64,000 nucleotides of DNA from Enterococcus pseudoavium NBRC 100491 (GCF_001544295.1 NZ_BCQF01000002.1:147449-211448), one strand, 5' to 3'. Shown: positions 38,807-51,157, counted from the first letter of the stretch. Numbers and translations are program-made. Notes: generated by a model from the sequence alone, not told the origin.

Positions 38807-40339
38807 TTAATGTCTGAAATGGCGAACACCGGTGAAGACCATCGCAACCCCATATTTATTAGCCATTGCAATCGAATCTTTGTCACGGATACTTCCACCA
38901 GGCTGAACAATCGCTTTAATTCCATGCTGCGCCGCATATTCCACACTGTCATCCATTGGGAAATACGCATCACTGGCTAAAACAGCGCCATTCATCCGAC
39001 CTTTCGCTTCTTCTAAAGCAATTTTAACAGAACCGACTCGATTCATTTGTCCAGCGCCTACACCAACTGTTTGATGTTCATTTGCCACGACAATCGCATT
39101 CGATTTCACGTGCTTAACGGCTTTCCAGGCAAAAGCTAGAGCTTTTAATTCTTCCCCTGATGGTTCCCGCTCAGTGACAACTTCCCAGTCCGCTGGAATT
39201 TCTTCGACCACATCTTGATCTTGAACTAACAAGCCTCCTAAAACTGAAACGACTTCTGGCTGATTGTTTGTTTGTTCACTGAAGTCTAACGTCATCAAAC
39301 GCAAATTCTTCTTACTTGATAACACATCAAACGCCTCTTGGCTGAAGCTTGGTGCAATAATGATTTCTAAGAATAATTTATGCATTTCCTCAGCAGTCGC
39401 CAAATCAATTTCGCGATTGGCTACTAAGATCCCACCAAAGATCGAAGTTGGATCGGCTTCGTAAGCAAACTGATACGCCTCAAAGATAGTCTGTCCGCTA
39501 CCAATTCCACAAGGATTCATATGTTTCAACGCTACGACTGTCGGATCGGTGAATTCTCGGGCAATCCGAATGGCCGCATCAGCATCTTTAATATTGTTGT
39601 AAGATAACTCTTTACCATGTAATTGTTGAGCACTAGCAATCGAGTATGGAGTTGGTATGGCATTTTGATAAAATGCCGCACTCTGATGGCTATTTTCACC
39701 ATAACGTAAAGTTTGTTTCAAATCATAAGTCAATGTCAATTTTTCTGGTTCCGTTTCGGCAACCGCTTTAGTCAGATATTCAGCAATCAACGCATCATAA
39801 GCCGCTGTATGACGAAAAACTTTTGCTGCTAAACGTTTGCGTGTTGCTAAAGAAGTCATTTGATTTGTTTTTAGCTCAGCTAAAACAAGCACATAATCTT
39901 TTGGATCAACCACGACTGTGACCGAATTGAAATTTTTGGCTGCAGAACGTAACATACTTGGCCCGCCGATATCAATATTTTCGATTGCATCTGCCTCGGT
40001 TACATCTGGTTTCGAAATTGTTTCTTTAAATGGATAAAGATTTACACAAACAAAATCAATTGGTTGGATATCGTGAGCTTTCATAGCTTCCATATGGCTA
40101 GCTAAATCTCGTCGCCCTAACAATCCGCCATGAATTTTTGGATGCAATGTTTTTACTCGACCATCCATCATTTCAGGAAAGCCCGTCACTTCATCGATAC
40201 TGAGCGTCGGAATGCCCGCTTCATCCAAAACTTTCTTTGTTCCTCCAGTAGAAATGATTTCAATTCCGGCTTGAACCAAACCTTTAGTAAATTCTACAAC
40301 TCCGGTTTTATCTGAAACACTAATTAATGCTCTTGTCAT
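38807..40339 (-). CDS. purH: Bifunctional AICAR formyltransferase/IMP cyclohydrolase
   Basis: 510 residues from the ATG at 40339 ([17 protein letters not shown]) after AGGAGTGTCACG; the upstream in-frame start is not used by the family. It carries out the last two steps of IMP synthesis. The N-terminal 190 residues form the cyclohydrolase ([18 protein letters not shown]), and the rest is the formyltransferase ([12 protein letters not shown] contains the conserved Lys-His). Confidence 0.98.
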   Translation of the reverse strand: MTRALISVSDKTGVVEFTKGLVQAGIEIISTGGTKKVLDEAGIPTLSIDEVTGFPEMMDGRVKTLHPKIHGGLLGRRDLASHMEAMKAHDIQPIDFVCVNLYPFKETISKPDVTEADAIENIDIGGPSMLRSAAKNFNSVTVVVDPKDYVLVLAELKTNQMTSLATRKRLAAKVFRHTAAYDALIAEYLTKAVAETEPEKLTLTYDLKQTLRYGENSHQSAAFYQNAIPTPYSIASAQQLHGKELSYNNIKDADAAIRIAREFTDPTVVALKHMNPCGIGSGQTIFEAYQFAYEADPTSIFGGILVANREIDLATAEEMHKLFLEIIIAPSFSQEAFDVLSSKKNLRLMTLDFSEQTNNQPEVVSVLGGLLVQDQDVVEEIPADWEVVTEREPSGEELKALAFAWKAVKHVKSNAIVVANEHQTVGVGAGQMNRVGSVKIALEEAKGRMNGAVLASDAYFPMDDSVEYAAQHGIKAIVQPGGSIRDKDSIAMANKYGVAMVFTGVRHFRH

Positions 40340-40394
40340 CGTGACACTCCTTTTTGATAGTAAAGAACTCAAATTCTAAAATATTAATAATGAA

Positions 40395-40964
40395 TTACTT
40401 GTTCTGTTTCGCAATCTCTGCTAACACCTCAGGATAAAGTTGGTGTTCAAGTTGATGAATCTTGGCTTCCAAATCGGCCAAATCATCTTCTTCCGCTACC
40501 TTAACTTTCCCTTGAGCAATGATTGGCCCGGTGTCTACACCGCTGTCTACATAATGAATCGTCACTCCCGTTTCTTTCACCCCAGCTTCATAAGCATCTT
40601 TAATTCCATGCAAGCCGGGAAAATTTGGTAATAAAGCAGGATGGATATTGACGATTCGCTTCGGAAAAGCCGCTAATAATTCTTTCCCAATGATGCGCAT
40701 ATAGCCGGCTAAAACGACTAATTCGACTTGATATTTTTTCAACAACGCTAGTAAAGCCGCCTCATAACTTTGTTTATCAGAAAAATCCTTCAGTTCAAAA
40801 CTCTCACAAGAAACCCCAAACTTTTCCCCTCGTTCTAGTACATATGCATCGCGATGATCTGAAAATAATAAAACTAGTTCCGCTGGGATTTTCTTTTCTT
40901 TAATGGCTTGAGCGATCACTTCAAAATTCGAACCATTTCCCGAAGCTAAAATTGCGATCCTCAT
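40395..40964 (-). CDS. purN: Phosphoribosylglycinamide formyltransferase
   Basis: 189 residues, using 10-formyltetrahydrofolate to formylate GAR (step 3). Starts [20 protein letters not shown], with [16 protein letters not shown] and the active-site block [16 protein letters not shown]. It overlaps purM by 4 bases. Confidence 0.98.
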   Translation of the reverse strand: MRIAILASGNGSNFEVIAQAIKEKKIPAELVLLFSDHRDAYVLERGEKFGVSCESFELKDFSDKQSYEAALLALLKKYQVELVVLAGYMRIIGKELLAAFPKRIVNIHPALLPNFPGLHGIKDAYEAGVKETGVTIHYVDSGVDTGPIIAQGKVKVAEEDDLADLEAKIHQLEHQLYPEVLAEIAKQNK

Positions 40965-42004
40965 ACGTGTGCTCCTTTAAAAACAATCGCTGACGCTTGT
41001 TTTTCTGTCACTTTCCCAATCACATATGAAGCTTGATTGCGTTCATTTAAATCTGTTTGCAATTCAGCTAATTTTTCCGGCGCAACGGCTAAGACCATCC
41101 CGATGCCCATATTGAAGATCTCATACATTTCCATTTCAGGAATCTCACCGTATTTTGCTAAAGCAGCAAAAATCGGTAAAACTGGCCAAGTGCCAAGTTC
41201 AATCTCACAAGCTAGATTTTCTGGTAACATGCGAGGAAGATTCTCAACAAATCCCCCACCGGTAACGTGAGCAATGCCGTTGACTAATTCTTTCTTAACC
41301 AATGGCATTACAGCATCAACATAGATTTTTGTAGGGACTAAAATTTCATCACTCAGTTTTTCTGTTAACTCTGGCAATTTTTCATCGATCGAAAATTGAT
41401 TCATCTCAAAGAAGATTTTACGAACTAGCGAATAACCGTTAGAATGGATCCCCGATGATGACAAGCCAATTAGAATATCACCTGCTTGAATTTTTTCACC
41501 GGTAATCATTTGACTCTTTTCAGCGATCCCAACCGTAAAACCGGCTAAATCATAATCATCTGCGCCATACATCCCTGGCATTTCTGCTGTCTCGCCGCCA
41601 ATTAAAGCCGCACCAGCCTGTACACACCCTTCAGCCACACCGGCAACCACTTGCTCCAGACGAGCGGGAACATTTTTACCAGTCGCAATATAATCTAAAA
41701 AGTAGAGCGGCTCGGCACCTTGCGCAACGATATCATTGACACACATTGCGACACAATCGATCCCGATCGTATCGTGTTTGTCCGCTTGAATCGCTACCAT
41801 CAATTTCGTACCGACACCATCCGTCCCTGAAACTAATACGGGTTCTTTTAAATCAAACTGACTTAAATCAAAACAACCACCAAAACCGCCGATTGCTCCC
41901 ATGACACCTAGGCGCTCCGTTCTTTTCACGTGTTTCTTGATTCGTTCAACTACTTCATAACCGGCTTCTACATCAACGCCGGCTCTCGAATATGCATTTC
42001 CCAC
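40961..42004 (-). CDS. purM: Phosphoribosylformylglycinamidine cyclo-ligase
   Basis: 347 residues, the AIR synthetase that closes the imidazole ring (step 5). Typical blocks are [29 protein letters not shown] and [19 protein letters not shown]. It lies 33 bases after purF and overlaps purN. Confidence 0.98.
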   Translation of the reverse strand: MGNAYSRAGVDVEAGYEVVERIKKHVKRTERLGVMGAIGGFGGCFDLSQFDLKEPVLVSGTDGVGTKLMVAIQADKHDTIGIDCVAMCVNDIVAQGAEPLYFLDYIATGKNVPARLEQVVAGVAEGCVQAGAALIGGETAEMPGMYGADDYDLAGFTVGIAEKSQMITGEKIQAGDILIGLSSSGIHSNGYSLVRKIFFEMNQFSIDEKLPELTEKLSDEILVPTKIYVDAVMPLVKKELVNGIAHVTGGGFVENLPRMLPENLACEIELGTWPVLPIFAALAKYGEIPEMEMYEIFNMGIGMVLAVAPEKLAELQTDLNERNQASYVIGKVTEKQASAIVFKGAHV

Positions 42005-42037
42005 TCGATTCGCTCCTTATTCGTCATTAAGTATTTT

Positions 42038-43477
42038 TTAATAAAAGGATGTTTTTTCTTTTAACGTTGCTTGATAATGCTCTTCGTAATCGTACAATGG
42101 TGTTGGATAATCTCCATTGAAATAAGCCATGCACAATCCTGAATAAGGTGCATCAAAATCGAGTCCAATAGCTTCGATTAAGCCATCTTCACTTAAAAAT
42201 GATAGCGAATCCGCTCCAATCAATTCACGAATTTCTTCAATCGAGTGATTTGCGGCAATCAGTTCCTTACGCGTCTGAATATCGATTCCGTAAAAACATG
42301 GATAACGCAACGGTGGTGAAGCGATTCGGACATGGACCTCCTTCGCTCCAGCTTCTTTTAAAAGATTTACAATCCGGCGGCTAGTCGTTCCCCGGACAAT
42401 CGAATCATCTACCATGATAACTCTCTTTCCTTCCACCACGCCGCGAACCGCTGAAAGTTTCATCCGAACTCCTTGTTCTCGCAACTCTTGGGTTGGTTGA
42501 ATAAAGGTCCTAGCAACATATTGATTTTTCACTAGACCCATTTCATAGGGGATTCCCGATTCTTCCGCATAACCGCTCGCTGCTGATAAAGAAGAGTTGG
42601 GAACACCGACAACCATGTCTGCTTCAACTGCTGATTCTTGCGATAAAATCCGACCCATATTTTTACGGGCACTGTGGACATTCACTCCTGCGATATTAGA
42701 ATCTGGTCGGGCAAAATAAATGTATTCCATCGAACAAATTGCCGGTTGAGTATCTTCGGTAAAACGTTCAACTTTCAGGCCTTCATCATTGATCGTAATA
42801 ATTTCACCAGGATTAACATCTTGAATAAATTTTGCGCCGACTACTTCCAAGGCACAAGTTTCAGAAGCAACCACATAAGCGCCATTAACCATCTGCCCAA
42901 TCGACAGTGGTCTAAAGCCGTTAGGATCAAGGGCTGCAACCATCGATTTTTCAGTTAACATTAAATAAGCAAAGCCGCCCTTTACGGTATTTAACGCTTC
43001 TTTCATCCGTTCACAGAGTGTTTCCTTTTGACTGCGGCGAATCAGATGCATCAAAATTTCTGTATCTGAATTTGAATGGAAAATCGCACCATTCTGTTCT
43101 AAATCCTTACGCAAGCTTTTAGCATTCGTTAAATTACCATTATGAGCTAACGCGAAATCACCATCGTAAAATTTGAATAAAAATGGTTGGATATTATCAA
43201 CACTGCCATTTCCAGCAGTCGCATAACGGACGTGACCGATGGCCGCTTGCCCTGTTAATTGATTCAATTGACGTTCATCTTTAAAAACTTCGGATAAGAG
43301 TCCTAATCCACGATAACCTGTTAATTTCCCAGCATCATTACTGACAATTCCAGCACCTTCCTGTCCGCGATGCTGCAAACTATGCAAGCCAAAATAGGTG
43401 ACGCGAGAAGCATCTGGGTGTCCCCAGATGCCAAAAACGCCACACTCTTCATTTAAACTTTTTACTTCATTAAACAT
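42038..43477 (-). CDS. purF: Amidophosphoribosyltransferase
   Basis: 479 residues from the ATG at 43477 ([20 protein letters not shown]); the frame extends 6 codons upstream to a GGAGG region. It makes 5-phosphoribosylamine from PRPP and glutamine, the first committed step. A short propeptide precedes the nucleophilic cysteine in EECGVFGIW. The PRPP loop is [18 protein letters not shown]. Family members of this type carry an Fe-S cluster, with cysteines downstream. It overlaps the end of purL by 16 bases. Confidence 0.97.
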   Translation of the reverse strand: MFNEVKSLNEECGVFGIWGHPDASRVTYFGLHSLQHRGQEGAGIVSNDAGKLTGYRGLGLLSEVFKDERQLNQLTGQAAIGHVRYATAGNGSVDNIQPFLFKFYDGDFALAHNGNLTNAKSLRKDLEQNGAIFHSNSDTEILMHLIRRSQKETLCERMKEALNTVKGGFAYLMLTEKSMVAALDPNGFRPLSIGQMVNGAYVVASETCALEVVGAKFIQDVNPGEIITINDEGLKVERFTEDTQPAICSMEYIYFARPDSNIAGVNVHSARKNMGRILSQESAVEADMVVGVPNSSLSAASGYAEESGIPYEMGLVKNQYVARTFIQPTQELREQGVRMKLSAVRGVVEGKRVIMVDDSIVRGTTSRRIVNLLKEAGAKEVHVRIASPPLRYPCFYGIDIQTRKELIAANHSIEEIRELIGADSLSFLSEDGLIEAIGLDFDAPYSGLCMAYFNGDYPTPLYDYEEHYQATLKEKTSFY

Positions 43478-45681
43478 GGAATGGCTTCCTCCCATAATTC
43501 TCTGGCCTTTCGCGTAACTACTTTGATTTCCCCGCCATCAGCTACCAAGTTGAGCTCGCCAGTGTTTGTTACTTCGCCGATTTCCACTGCCTTTTCACCA
43601 GCCAACTGTTCAAAAGCTGCCTGATTTTCAGATTTTACGGATAGAACAAATCGCGATTGCGTCTCAGCAAAAAGATTTTCGATCGGCATGTCAACTTTTA
43701 CGGCCACACCAAATTCATGATTGAAGGCCGCTTCTGCAAGCGCTACTGCCAAACCGCCTTCCGCACAATCATGGGCACTTTCAACTAAACCAGCTTTAAT
43801 TGCAGCTAAAACCATTTCTTGATTGGCTTTTTCTACGGCTAAATCAAAGTCCATTAATTTTCCTTCAATCAAACCTTTTTGCATTTTTTGAATTTCAGTT
43901 CCATTGAAATCAGCTTTCGTTTCACCGATTACATAAATTAAGTCGCCGACTTGTTTAAACTCCTGAGTCGTAATATGAGCTAAATCTTCAATCAAGCCCA
44001 CCATCCCGATCATCGGTGTCGGATAGATCGCTTTGCCGTTCGTTTCGTTATACATCGAAACATTCCCAGAAATAACAGGTGTGTTCAATATGCGACAAGC
44101 TTCTGAAATCCCATCTGCTGACGTCCATAATTCCCAGAAGCCTTCAGGTTTTTCCGGTGATCCATAGTTCAAACAATCGGTAATTGCTAGTGGCTGACCG
44201 CCAGAAGCAACAATATTACGGGCAGCTTCGGCAACTGCAATTTGTCCACCAACTTCCGGATTCAAGTATAAATAGCGGGCATTACAATCGGTCGTCATCG
44301 CCAACGCTTTATTTGTTCCCCGTACCCGTAAGACTGCGGCATCGCTACCTGGCCGAACGACCGTATTTGTCCGAACTTGTGAATCATAGGTCTCATAGAT
44401 CATTTTCTTCGAAGCGATCGTTGGTTGTTGCAATAAATCTAGTAACGTTTCCGAAGCATTCGTGACTTCAGGCTTAAATTCAGCCAATTTAGCAAATTCT
44501 TGAATACGTGCTGGCTCACGTTTTTCATTTTCATAGACTGGAGCATCTTCAGCCAGCGCATCTACCGGCAGATTGGCAACTTCTTCACCGTGGTGGTATA
44601 AGCGATATAACCCATCATCAGTCACTTCGCCAATCGTTACCGCATCTAATTCGTAACGCTTAAAGAGTTCGACTACTTCAGCTTCATGACCTTGCTCAAC
44701 ACAAATCAGCATCCGCTCTTGTGATTCAGACAGCATCATTTCGTAAGGAGTCATATTGGTTTCTCGTTGTGGCACATCATCTAAATAGAGTTTTAATCCT
44801 GAACCGGCTTTTGAAGCCATTTCTGAACTTGAAGAAACCAAACCAGCCGCACCCATATCTTGAATCCCAACCAAGATATCTGAGTGATCTAGAATTAATT
44901 CTAAACAAGCTTCTAATAACAATTTTTCCATAAAAGGATCACCGACTTGAACTGCTGAACGTTGCTGTTCTTCGCCTTCAACAAATTCCTCTGAGGCAAA
45001 TGTCGCACCATGAATCCCATCGCGCCCTGTTTTGGCACCAACGTACATGATCGAATTGCCGACTCCTTTGGCTTGACCTTTCTGGATATCTTTGTGATCG
45101 ATTAAACCAACACACATCGCATTCACTAGTGGATTGCCTTCGTAACATGGATCAAAAGCCACTTCGCCGCCAACTGTTGGAATCCCGATACAGTTGCCGT
45201 AACCGCTGATTCCCGCGACGATTTCTTCTAATAAATATTTTGTTCTCGCCGTATTCAACTCGCCGAAACGTAAAGAATCTAATACTGCAACAGGACGAGC
45301 CCCCATACTGAAAATATCACGAATGATTCCGCCAACTCCGGTAGCCGCTCCTTCATAAGGTTCGACAGCTGATGGGTGATTGTGGCTTTCTGCTTTAAAA
45401 ACAACTGCTTGACCATCACCGATATCAACGATCCCTGCTCCTTCACCAGGTCCTTGTAAAACCTGTGGACCGTCTGTTGGAAATTTCCGTAAAACTGGTT
45501 TTGAATTTTTGTACGAACAATGTTCACTCCACATTACCGAGAACAGTCCGGTTTCAGTATAATTTGGCAGGCGACCAAGAATGTCTTCTGAAATCAAGCG
45601 ATATTCTTCATCGGTCAAACCCCATCCAGCGTAAATGCGCTGATCTTTGATTTCTTGAGCCGTTGGTTCTAATTTCATCAT
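43462..45681 (-). CDS. purL: Phosphoribosylformylglycinamidine synthase subunit PurL
   Basis: 739 residues, the small-type PurL that works with PurS and PurQ (step 4). Motifs include [40 protein letters not shown] and [20 protein letters not shown]. The first ATG overlaps the purQ stop (TAATG); the second ATG codon is equally likely. Confidence 0.98.
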   Translation of the reverse strand: MMKLEPTAQEIKDQRIYAGWGLTDEEYRLISEDILGRLPNYTETGLFSVMWSEHCSYKNSKPVLRKFPTDGPQVLQGPGEGAGIVDIGDGQAVVFKAESHNHPSAVEPYEGAATGVGGIIRDIFSMGARPVAVLDSLRFGELNTARTKYLLEEIVAGISGYGNCIGIPTVGGEVAFDPCYEGNPLVNAMCVGLIDHKDIQKGQAKGVGNSIMYVGAKTGRDGIHGATFASEEFVEGEEQQRSAVQVGDPFMEKLLLEACLELILDHSDILVGIQDMGAAGLVSSSSEMASKAGSGLKLYLDDVPQRETNMTPYEMMLSESQERMLICVEQGHEAEVVELFKRYELDAVTIGEVTDDGLYRLYHHGEEVANLPVDALAEDAPVYENEKREPARIQEFAKLAEFKPEVTNASETLLDLLQQPTIASKKMIYETYDSQVRTNTVVRPGSDAAVLRVRGTNKALAMTTDCNARYLYLNPEVGGQIAVAEAARNIVASGGQPLAITDCLNYGSPEKPEGFWELWTSADGISEACRILNTPVISGNVSMYNETNGKAIYPTPMIGMVGLIEDLAHITTQEFKQVGDLIYVIGETKADFNGTEIQKMQKGLIEGKLMDFDLAVEKANQEMVLAAIKAGLVESAHDCAEGGLAVALAEAAFNHEFGVAVKVDMPIENLFAETQSRFVLSVKSENQAAFEQLAGEKAVEIGEVTNTGELNLVADGGEIKVVTRKARELWEEAIPCLMK

Positions 45682-46361
45682 TAGTTTGCAGTCACCTTTC
45701 CAAAATTAGTTAAAATCGAAGCAAAGAATTTTATGCCGTCATCTGAACCAAGCAATGTTTCCATGGCACGTTCTGGGTGAGGCATCATTCCTAAGACATT
45801 TCCGGCTTTATTCGTGATACCGGCGATGCTTTCGACACTTCCGTTAATATTTTCCCCTTCATAAGTGAAGACGATTTGATTATTCTCCTTTAATTCAGCC
45901 AATGTTGCTTCATCACAGTAATAATTTCCTTCACCATGAGCGACTGGAATCTGGATGACTTCATTCGCTTGATACTCAGAAGTGAATTTTGTTTGATTAT
46001 TCACAACTCTTAATGGTGTAATTTTACTAATAAATTTTAGTGAGTCGTTTTTCCGCAAAGCACCTGGCAATAAACCAGCTTCAGTTAAAATTTGAAATCC
46101 GTTACAAGTTCCGAAAACTGGCTTGCCTTCTTCAGCAAAACGAATAACTTCCGACATAATATTAGCAAAGCGTGCAATCGCGCCACAACGCAGATAATCA
46201 CCATATGAAAAGCCTCCTGGTAACAATACCCCGTCGAAACCTTCTAAGCTGTCTGCATCGTAGCGAACATATTCGCACTCAGCTCCCATAATTTCTTTCA
46301 TTGCCCAATACATATCTAAATCACAATTTGAGCCAGGAAATACAATGACCGCAAACTTCAT
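45681..46361 (-). CDS. purQ: Phosphoribosylformylglycinamidine synthase glutaminase subunit PurQ
   Basis: 226 residues from the ATG at 46361 ([17 protein letters not shown]); a longer frame reads back into purS and is not credible. It is a class I amidotransferase that supplies ammonia to PurL. The nucleophile is in [13 protein letters not shown] and the histidine-glutamate pair is in [10 protein letters not shown]. It starts one base after the purS stop. Confidence 0.98.
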   Translation of the reverse strand: MKFAVIVFPGSNCDLDMYWAMKEIMGAECEYVRYDADSLEGFDGVLLPGGFSYGDYLRCGAIARFANIMSEVIRFAEEGKPVFGTCNGFQILTEAGLLPGALRKNDSLKFISKITPLRVVNNQTKFTSEYQANEVIQIPVAHGEGNYYCDEATLAELKENNQIVFTYEGENINGSVESIAGITNKAGNVLGMMPHPERAMETLLGSDDGIKFFASILTNFGKVTAN

Positions 46362-46362
46362 A

Positions 46363-46617
46363 TTAGACTTCCTCCACTGCGGCAATTTCATAGCGATAAG
46401 TCTCCATATTGACGTTCGCTAATAATTTATCGCAAACTTCTTCGATCATTTCTTCAACCGAACGATCAGATTTGGCTACTTTGATTTCAAAGTATTTTCC
46501 GATCCGCACCTCTTCAATTTCGTCATAACCTAAACGATGAACCGCACCTTTGACCGCTTCTCCTTGGGGGTCTAACACAGAATCCTTATACGTTACATAA
46601 ACTTTTACAAAATACAT
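46363..46617 (-). CDS. purS: Phosphoribosylformylglycinamidine synthase subunit PurS
   Basis: 84 residues, the small structural subunit that bridges PurQ and PurL. It begins [20 protein letters not shown], typical of the family, and continues with [20 protein letters not shown]. It lies 2 bases after purC. Confidence 0.97.
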   Translation of the reverse strand: MYFVKVYVTYKDSVLDPQGEAVKGAVHRLGYDEIEEVRIGKYFEIKVAKSDRSVEEMIEEVCDKLLANVNMETYRYEIAAVEEV

Positions 46618-46619
46618 GC

Positions 46620-47336
46620 TTATTCTCCTCGCTTTTCTAATCTATTTAAGACTTCTTGATATACTGGAATAATATCTCCCAGATCACGCCGATAAATATC
46701 TTTATCTAAATGATCTTTGGTTTTTTTGTCCCACAGTCGACAAGTATCCGGTGAAATTTCATCGGCTAATAATATCGAACCATCCTTTTGGCGCCCAAAT
46801 TCTAATTTGAAATCAATCAATTGAATATCGATTGCATCAAACAATTCAACCAAAGCTCGATCGACTTCTAAGGCCATTTGGCGTAATTGAGCAATTTCTT
46901 CAGTTGTTGCAATCTCTAAAAAACGGATATGATCATCAATAATCATCGGGTCATCTAATTCATCATTTTTGTAATAAAATTCAATAATCGGTTGTTTTAA
47001 CGGTGTCCCTTCTGGAATCGCTAGCCTTTTTGAAAAACTGCCAGCCGCCACATTCCGAACGACGACTTCTAAAGGGATGATCTCAACGGTCTGAATCAAT
47101 TGTTCGGTTGCCGATAACTGCTTGATATAGTGATTTTTAATTCCTTTGTCGTTTAAAAACTCAAAGATCAATCCAGTAATTTGATTATTTAGTTCGCCTT
47201 TACCACTAATTTGATCTTTTTTTGCACCATTCAAAGCAGTTGCTTGATTTAAGTATTCGACCCAAACAACTTCTGGATCCTCGGTTTGAAACAATTGTTT
47301 TGCTTTTCCTTCATACAATAAAGTTCCTTTTTCCAC
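46620..47336 (-). CDS. purC: Phosphoribosylaminoimidazole-succinocarboxamide synthase
   Basis: 238 residues from a GTG at 47336 (GTGGAAAAAGGAACT), preceded by AGGGAGCG; this gives the family N-terminus EKGTLLYEGKAKQLF. The long ATG frame upstream overlaps the promoter. It makes SAICAR from CAIR and aspartate (step 8). Motifs are GKGELNNQITGLIFEFLND, EVVVRNVAAGSFSKRL and DEISPDTCRLWDKKT. First gene of purCSQLFMNHD. Confidence 0.96.
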   Translation of the reverse strand: MEKGTLLYEGKAKQLFQTEDPEVVWVEYLNQATALNGAKKDQISGKGELNNQITGLIFEFLNDKGIKNHYIKQLSATEQLIQTVEIIPLEVVVRNVAAGSFSKRLAIPEGTPLKQPIIEFYYKNDELDDPMIIDDHIRFLEIATTEEIAQLRQMALEVDRALVELFDAIDIQLIDFKLEFGRQKDGSILLADEISPDTCRLWDKKTKDHLDKDIYRRDLGDIIPVYQEVLNRLEKRGE

Positions 47337-47382
47337 GTCATAACGCTCCCTTTTAATGAACATTTTAAAACATATTAGATAG

Positions 47383-47393
47383 ATCGTTCGTTT
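47383..47393 (-). promoter_or_regulatory. Second PurBox-like sequence in the purC leader
   Basis: AAACGAACGAT on the minus strand lies just downstream of the purC -10 box. It matches the PurBox core but its position differs from the upstream activating site, so it may be incidental. Confidence 0.3.
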
Positions 47394-47408
47394 CTCAACT
47401 TCATCTTT

Positions 47409-47437
47409 AGTGTAACAACTCAAAATAAATATTTCAA
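47409..47437 (-). promoter_or_regulatory. purC promoter
   Basis: TTGAAA (47432-47437), 17 bp, TACACT (47409-47414) on the minus strand, giving an inferred start near 47402. Confidence 0.75.
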
Positions 47438-47473
47438 CATTTTATCGGATAATATAATTAAATATCTAACACA

Positions 47474-47486
47474 ACGTTCGTGTTTA
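47474..47486 (-). promoter_or_regulatory. PurBox upstream of purC
   Basis: AAACACGAACGTT on the minus strand, centred about 78 bp upstream of the inferred start, the same distance and orientation as at purE. This fits activation by PurR with PRPP as in lactic acid bacteria. Confidence 0.65.
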
Positions 47487-47531
47487 GAATGGTATTTTCA
47501 CCGTTACACTTCAGATCACTTGAAGATAACG

Positions 47532-47560
47532 TTTACAACAGCTTGGAATGGTGTTATATT
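47532..47560 (+). promoter_or_regulatory. Promoter of the plus-strand orphan gene
   Basis: TTTACA (47532-47537), 17 bp, TATATT (47555-47560), about 25 bases before the likely ribosome site. Confidence 0.65.
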
Positions 47561-47592
47561 TATTTTGAACAAAAGAGATGGGGGAATCGCTT

Positions 47593-47964
47593 ATGTTGGA
47601 TGCGCCTGCTGCGGCTCAAATTTTTCTTGAGTCAATGTTAGAATCAGATAAACAATATTTGCTAAACGTCTTGTTAGGATTGGATAGCACTCATAATCTT
47701 AATCAACATACTAGTTTTTATTCCTATCGTAATTTGAAAAAAATTTTGCATCCAAAACAATCACATCCGATGCAATCTTTACATTTTACGAATCAGTCAC
47801 AAGACTGCCTAATTATTAGACAATTAAAAGATCGTTCATTTTTAAAAAATTCTTATCACATCGAGATTCTGTTAAATAATCAGTCCTATAATTATCGACT
47901 GATTGACTGTTTATTAGCGCAGCTCCATGAATCTTGTTATGTCGATGTTTATTCCTATGCTTGA
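47593..47964 (+). CDS. Unknown small protein, orphan in the purine cluster
   Basis: 123 residues from the ATG at 47593 (MLDAPAAAQIFLESMLES), with GGGGGA seven bases upstream; an ATG at 47578 is also in frame but its site is poorer. I do not recognise the family. No signal peptide or membrane helix; the protein is rich in Asn, Gln, Ser, His and Tyr. It is the only plus-strand gene inside the purine cluster, between purB and purC, with its own promoter and a shared terminator. The coding start region is about 100 bases from the purC PurBox on the opposite strand, so it could respond to PurR as well. Confidence 0.7.
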   Translation: MLDAPAAAQIFLESMLESDKQYLLNVLLGLDSTHNLNQHTSFYSYRNLKKILHPKQSHPMQSLHFTNQSQDCLIIRQLKDRSFLKNSYHIEILLNNQSYNYRLIDCLLAQLHESCYVDVYSYA

Positions 47965-47971
47965 AATTAGT

Positions 47972-48008
47972 AAAAGCCCCTCGCCTAATGGCAAGGGGCT
48001 TATTTTTT
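47972..48008. terminator. Bidirectional terminator between the orphan gene and purB
   Basis: AAGCCCCTCGCC-TAAT-GGCAAGGGGCTT with T-runs on both sides. It serves the plus-strand gene and the end of the purEKB unit. Confidence 0.9.
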
Positions 48009-49302
48009 ATTCGATTCCTACACGTTCGAAAATTTTATCAACATTTTTTAAATGGTAATTATAATCAAAGGCATCATCTAAATCTGCTTCAGATAACATA
48101 TTCGTGATTTTCTCATCAGCTTCCAGTAAAGGACGAAAATGCGTTTGATGATCCCAAGCATATGCTGTTTTCGGTTGAACTAAGTCATAAGCTTCTTCAC
48201 GCGTCATGCCTTTATCGATTAATTTTAACATCACACGTTGGCTATAAATCAAACCGAAAGTCGCTTCCATATTACGTTTCATATTTTCTGGGAAAACTGT
48301 CAAATCCTTAACAATTTTACCAAAACGATGCAGCATATAATCAACTAAGATAGTTGTATCCGGCGTGATGATCCGCTCTGCTGATGAGTGTGAAATATCA
48401 CGTTCATGCCACAAAGCAACATCTTCAAAAGCAGTGATTAGGTGCCCCCGGACAACCCGAGCCAAACCAGTCATATTTTCTGATCCGATTGGATTACGTT
48501 TATGTGGCATCGCAGAAGAACCCTTTTGACCTTTTGCAAAAAATTCTTCTACTTCGCGCGTTTCTGATTTTTGCAAACCGCGAATTTCTGTTGCAAAGCG
48601 TTCGATTGAGGTTGCGATCAGAGCCAAGCTTGAAAAATATTCCGCATGTAAATCGCGCGGCAAGACTTGAGTGGAAACTTCTTGTGGACGAATCCCTAAT
48701 TTTTCACAGACAAATTCTTCAACAAATGGCGGAATATTCGCGAATGTTCCAACTGCGCCAGAAATTTTCCCTGCTTCAACACCTTTAGCAGCATGTTCAA
48801 AACGTTCGATGTTTCGTTTCATTTCTGAATACCAAGTCGCTAATTTCAATCCAAATGTCGTCGGTTCTGCATGAACACCGTGGGTCCGACCCATCATAAC
48901 TGTATTTTTGTGTTCTTTCGCTTTTTCACCGATGATTGCCAAAAAGTCCTGTAAATCTTGTCGTAAAATGTCGTTGGCTTGCTTGTATAAATAGCCATAG
49001 GCCGTATCTACCACATCTGTACTAGTTAAGCCATAATGAACCCATTTGCGTTCATCTCCTAACGTTTCAGAAACAGCACGCGTAAAAGCGACTACATCAT
49101 GTTTGGTTGATTGTTCGATTTCTAAAATTCGCTCAATATCAAAACCTGCATTCGCTCGAATTTTTTCGACATCTGCTTTCGGAATTTCACCTAACTCGGC
49201 CCAAGCCTCATCCGCTAAGATTTCAACTTCCAACCATGCTTTATAACGATTTTCATCGCTCCAAATATTTCCCATTTCAGCTCTTGTATATCGAGGTATC
49301 AT
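48007..49302 (-). CDS. purB: Adenylosuccinate lyase
   Basis: 431 residues. It cleaves SAICAR to AICAR in IMP synthesis and adenylosuccinate to AMP. The fumarase-superfamily signature [20 protein letters not shown] is clear, with [20 protein letters not shown] and [16 protein letters not shown]. It follows purK by 108 bases with no terminator in between. Confidence 0.98.
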   Translation of the reverse strand: MIPRYTRAEMGNIWSDENRYKAWLEVEILADEAWAELGEIPKADVEKIRANAGFDIERILEIEQSTKHDVVAFTRAVSETLGDERKWVHYGLTSTDVVDTAYGYLYKQANDILRQDLQDFLAIIGEKAKEHKNTVMMGRTHGVHAEPTTFGLKLATWYSEMKRNIERFEHAAKGVEAGKISGAVGTFANIPPFVEEFVCEKLGIRPQEVSTQVLPRDLHAEYFSSLALIATSIERFATEIRGLQKSETREVEEFFAKGQKGSSAMPHKRNPIGSENMTGLARVVRGHLITAFEDVALWHERDISHSSAERIITPDTTILVDYMLHRFGKIVKDLTVFPENMKRNMEATFGLIYSQRVMLKLIDKGMTREEAYDLVQPKTAYAWDHQTHFRPLLEADEKITNMLSEADLDDAFDYNYHLKNVDKIFERVGIE

Positions 49303-49410
49303 GCCATTCTCCTTAATTGTATGTTTGACTTTATACTTTTTCTTAATAATCTAGTTAAATAAAGCTATTGTCTATTTTTCTATTTCAAAAAATATTGTCC
49401 GTTAAACTAG

Positions 49411-50541
49411 TTAATCCCAGGTTTCGGTCTTCTTGACATCGTCTAATGTTCGTTGGATGCTGTCTGTTAAAATGGTAATGTGTCCCATTTTCCGCCCCTT
49501 CTTCGGCATTGCTTTCCCGTAGTAATGGAAATGCCATTCCGGCCAGAGATCAATCAGCTCATAGGACTTCAATAGATTTTCTCCTAAAACGTTTATCATC
49601 ACTGCATTTGAGAGTAGTTTAGGCTCGCTTAACGGCCAGCCGCAAATTCCACGGATATGGGCATCGAACTGACTCATAGTACAAGCCTCAATCGTATAAT
49701 GCCCTGAATTATGCGGACGCGGTGCGATTTCATTGACGTATAAAGCTCCTGCTTTAGTTAAGAAAAATTCCACACAAAGTGTTCCAACTAAATCGACACC
49801 TTCAGCGATAGCTTTTGCAATTCGACTAGCTTCTTGTGCAACCGCGGCATCAATTCCTGCCGGAGCGATGGTTTCATGAAGAATGTTATTGCGGTGAATA
49901 TTTTCCACGACCGGAAAAGTAACATAATCACCAATATTATTGCCCGCTACTTGAACCGACAGCTCCTTTTCAAAAGGAATCCAAGCTTCTAAGACACAAG
50001 TTCCTTGACGCAATAAGTTCATCGCTGGAGCTAAATCCGCAGTACTTTTCAAAACATACTGACCATGTCCATCGTAGCCACCACGTGTTGTTTTTAAAAC
50101 GCATGGATAGCCAATCCCATCAATCGCGTCTTGGATATCTGTCGGACTGATGATCGTCGCGTAGGGCGCGATCACAATATTATTATTTTCTAGAAAAGAT
50201 TTTTCCATTAACCGATCTTGGCTGATTGCTAATAAATCGGTTCCTTGGGGAATGTTGGCAAAATGTTGAATTTGATTGATCGTATTGACATCGACATTCT
50301 CAAATTCATATGTGATTACTTGTGATCGACGAGCCATTTCCTTTAAAGCCATTTGATCATCATAATCAGCAACGATATGCCAATCAGAAACTTGCGCTGC
50401 CGGACAATCTTCCGTCGGATCGATTATACCCGTACGAAACCCCATTTCCTTCGCGCTGATAGCCATCATACGGCCTAATTGTCCTCCGCCTACGATTCCA
50501 ATCGTAGAGCCCGGTTGTAACGATTTAACCAAGTTGTTCAC
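49411..50541 (-). CDS. purK: 5-(Carboxyamino)imidazole ribonucleotide synthase
   Basis: 376 residues, an ATP-grasp enzyme that carboxylates AIR to N5-CAIR. The opening [20 protein letters not shown] and the ATP-grasp [17 protein letters not shown] and [19 protein letters not shown] are diagnostic. It overlaps purE by 17 bases. Confidence 0.98.
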   Translation of the reverse strand: MNNLVKSLQPGSTIGIVGGGQLGRMMAISAKEMGFRTGIIDPTEDCPAAQVSDWHIVADYDDQMALKEMARRSQVITYEFENVDVNTINQIQHFANIPQGTDLLAISQDRLMEKSFLENNNIVIAPYATIISPTDIQDAIDGIGYPCVLKTTRGGYDGHGQYVLKSTADLAPAMNLLRQGTCVLEAWIPFEKELSVQVAGNNIGDYVTFPVVENIHRNNILHETIAPAGIDAAVAQEASRIAKAIAEGVDLVGTLCVEFFLTKAGALYVNEIAPRPHNSGHYTIEACTMSQFDAHIRGICGWPLSEPKLLSNAVMINVLGENLLKSYELIDLWPEWHFHYYGKAMPKKGRKMGHITILTDSIQRTLDDVKKTETWD

Positions 50542-51013
50542 TACTTTCCAATACAGTTTGTGTCATTTGCTGGCGTTTTACTTCGAGGCGCTCAGCTACT
50601 TTTTTATCATACATTGAAAGCATCTGCGCCGCAAGTAACCCTGCGTTTGTTGCCCCCGCTTTTCCGATAGCGGTTGTCGCGACTGGAACCCCTCCTGGCA
50701 TTTGCACAATGGATAATAATGAGTCCAAGCCATTTAATGCTTTGGATTGAACCGGCACACCAATCACTGGTAAGGTCGTTTTGGCAGCAACCATCCCAGG
50801 TAGATGGGCTGCACCACCAGCTCCGGCAATAATTACCTTAATGCCACGCTCTCGTGCTCCCTCAGCAAATTCAAACATTAAATCGGGTGTGCGGTGAGCC
50901 GAGACAACTTTTTTTTCATAAGCAATCTTTAACTCATCGAGACTTTCACAAGCATGTTTCATCGTTTCCCAATCAGAGGTACTCCCCATAATAACTGCGA
51001 CTTCTGGATTCAT
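50525..51013 (-). CDS. purE: N5-CAIR mutase
   Basis: 162 residues from the ATG at 51013 ([18 protein letters not shown]), preceded by GAAGGGAGCGGATT. The long frame from 51142 starts at the promoter -10 and cannot be the real start. It moves the carboxylate of N5-CAIR to give CAIR. Motifs are [24 protein letters not shown] and [15 protein letters not shown]. First gene of purE-purK-purB. Confidence 0.97.
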   Translation of the reverse strand: MNPEVAVIMGSTSDWETMKHACESLDELKIAYEKKVVSAHRTPDLMFEFAEGARERGIKVIIAGAGGAAHLPGMVAAKTTLPVIGVPVQSKALNGLDSLLSIVQMPGGVPVATTAIGKAGATNAGLLAAQMLSMYDKKVAERLEVKRQQMTQTVLESSEQLG

Positions 51014-51128
51014 AATCCGCTCCCTTCTGCGATTAAAGAAATGGTCACTCAAGACAAACATCTCTTCAGCTAAACTACCTAAACTTTTACTCCTAGTAAA
51101 AGTCGGCAATCTTTCGTTAGTCATGCTT

Positions 51129-51157
51129 ATTTTAGCAAGCAAATAGTGCTAAGTCAA
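51129..51157 (-). promoter_or_regulatory. purE promoter
   Basis: TTGACT (51152-51157), 17 bp, TAAAAT (51129-51134) on the minus strand. The inferred start near 51122 lies about 110 bases before purE. Confidence 0.85.

Noticed and set aside
51014..51142. N-terminal extension of purE from the ATG at 51142
   Set aside because: That ATG lies at the -10 box of the purE promoter; the family start with a good ribosome site is at 51013.
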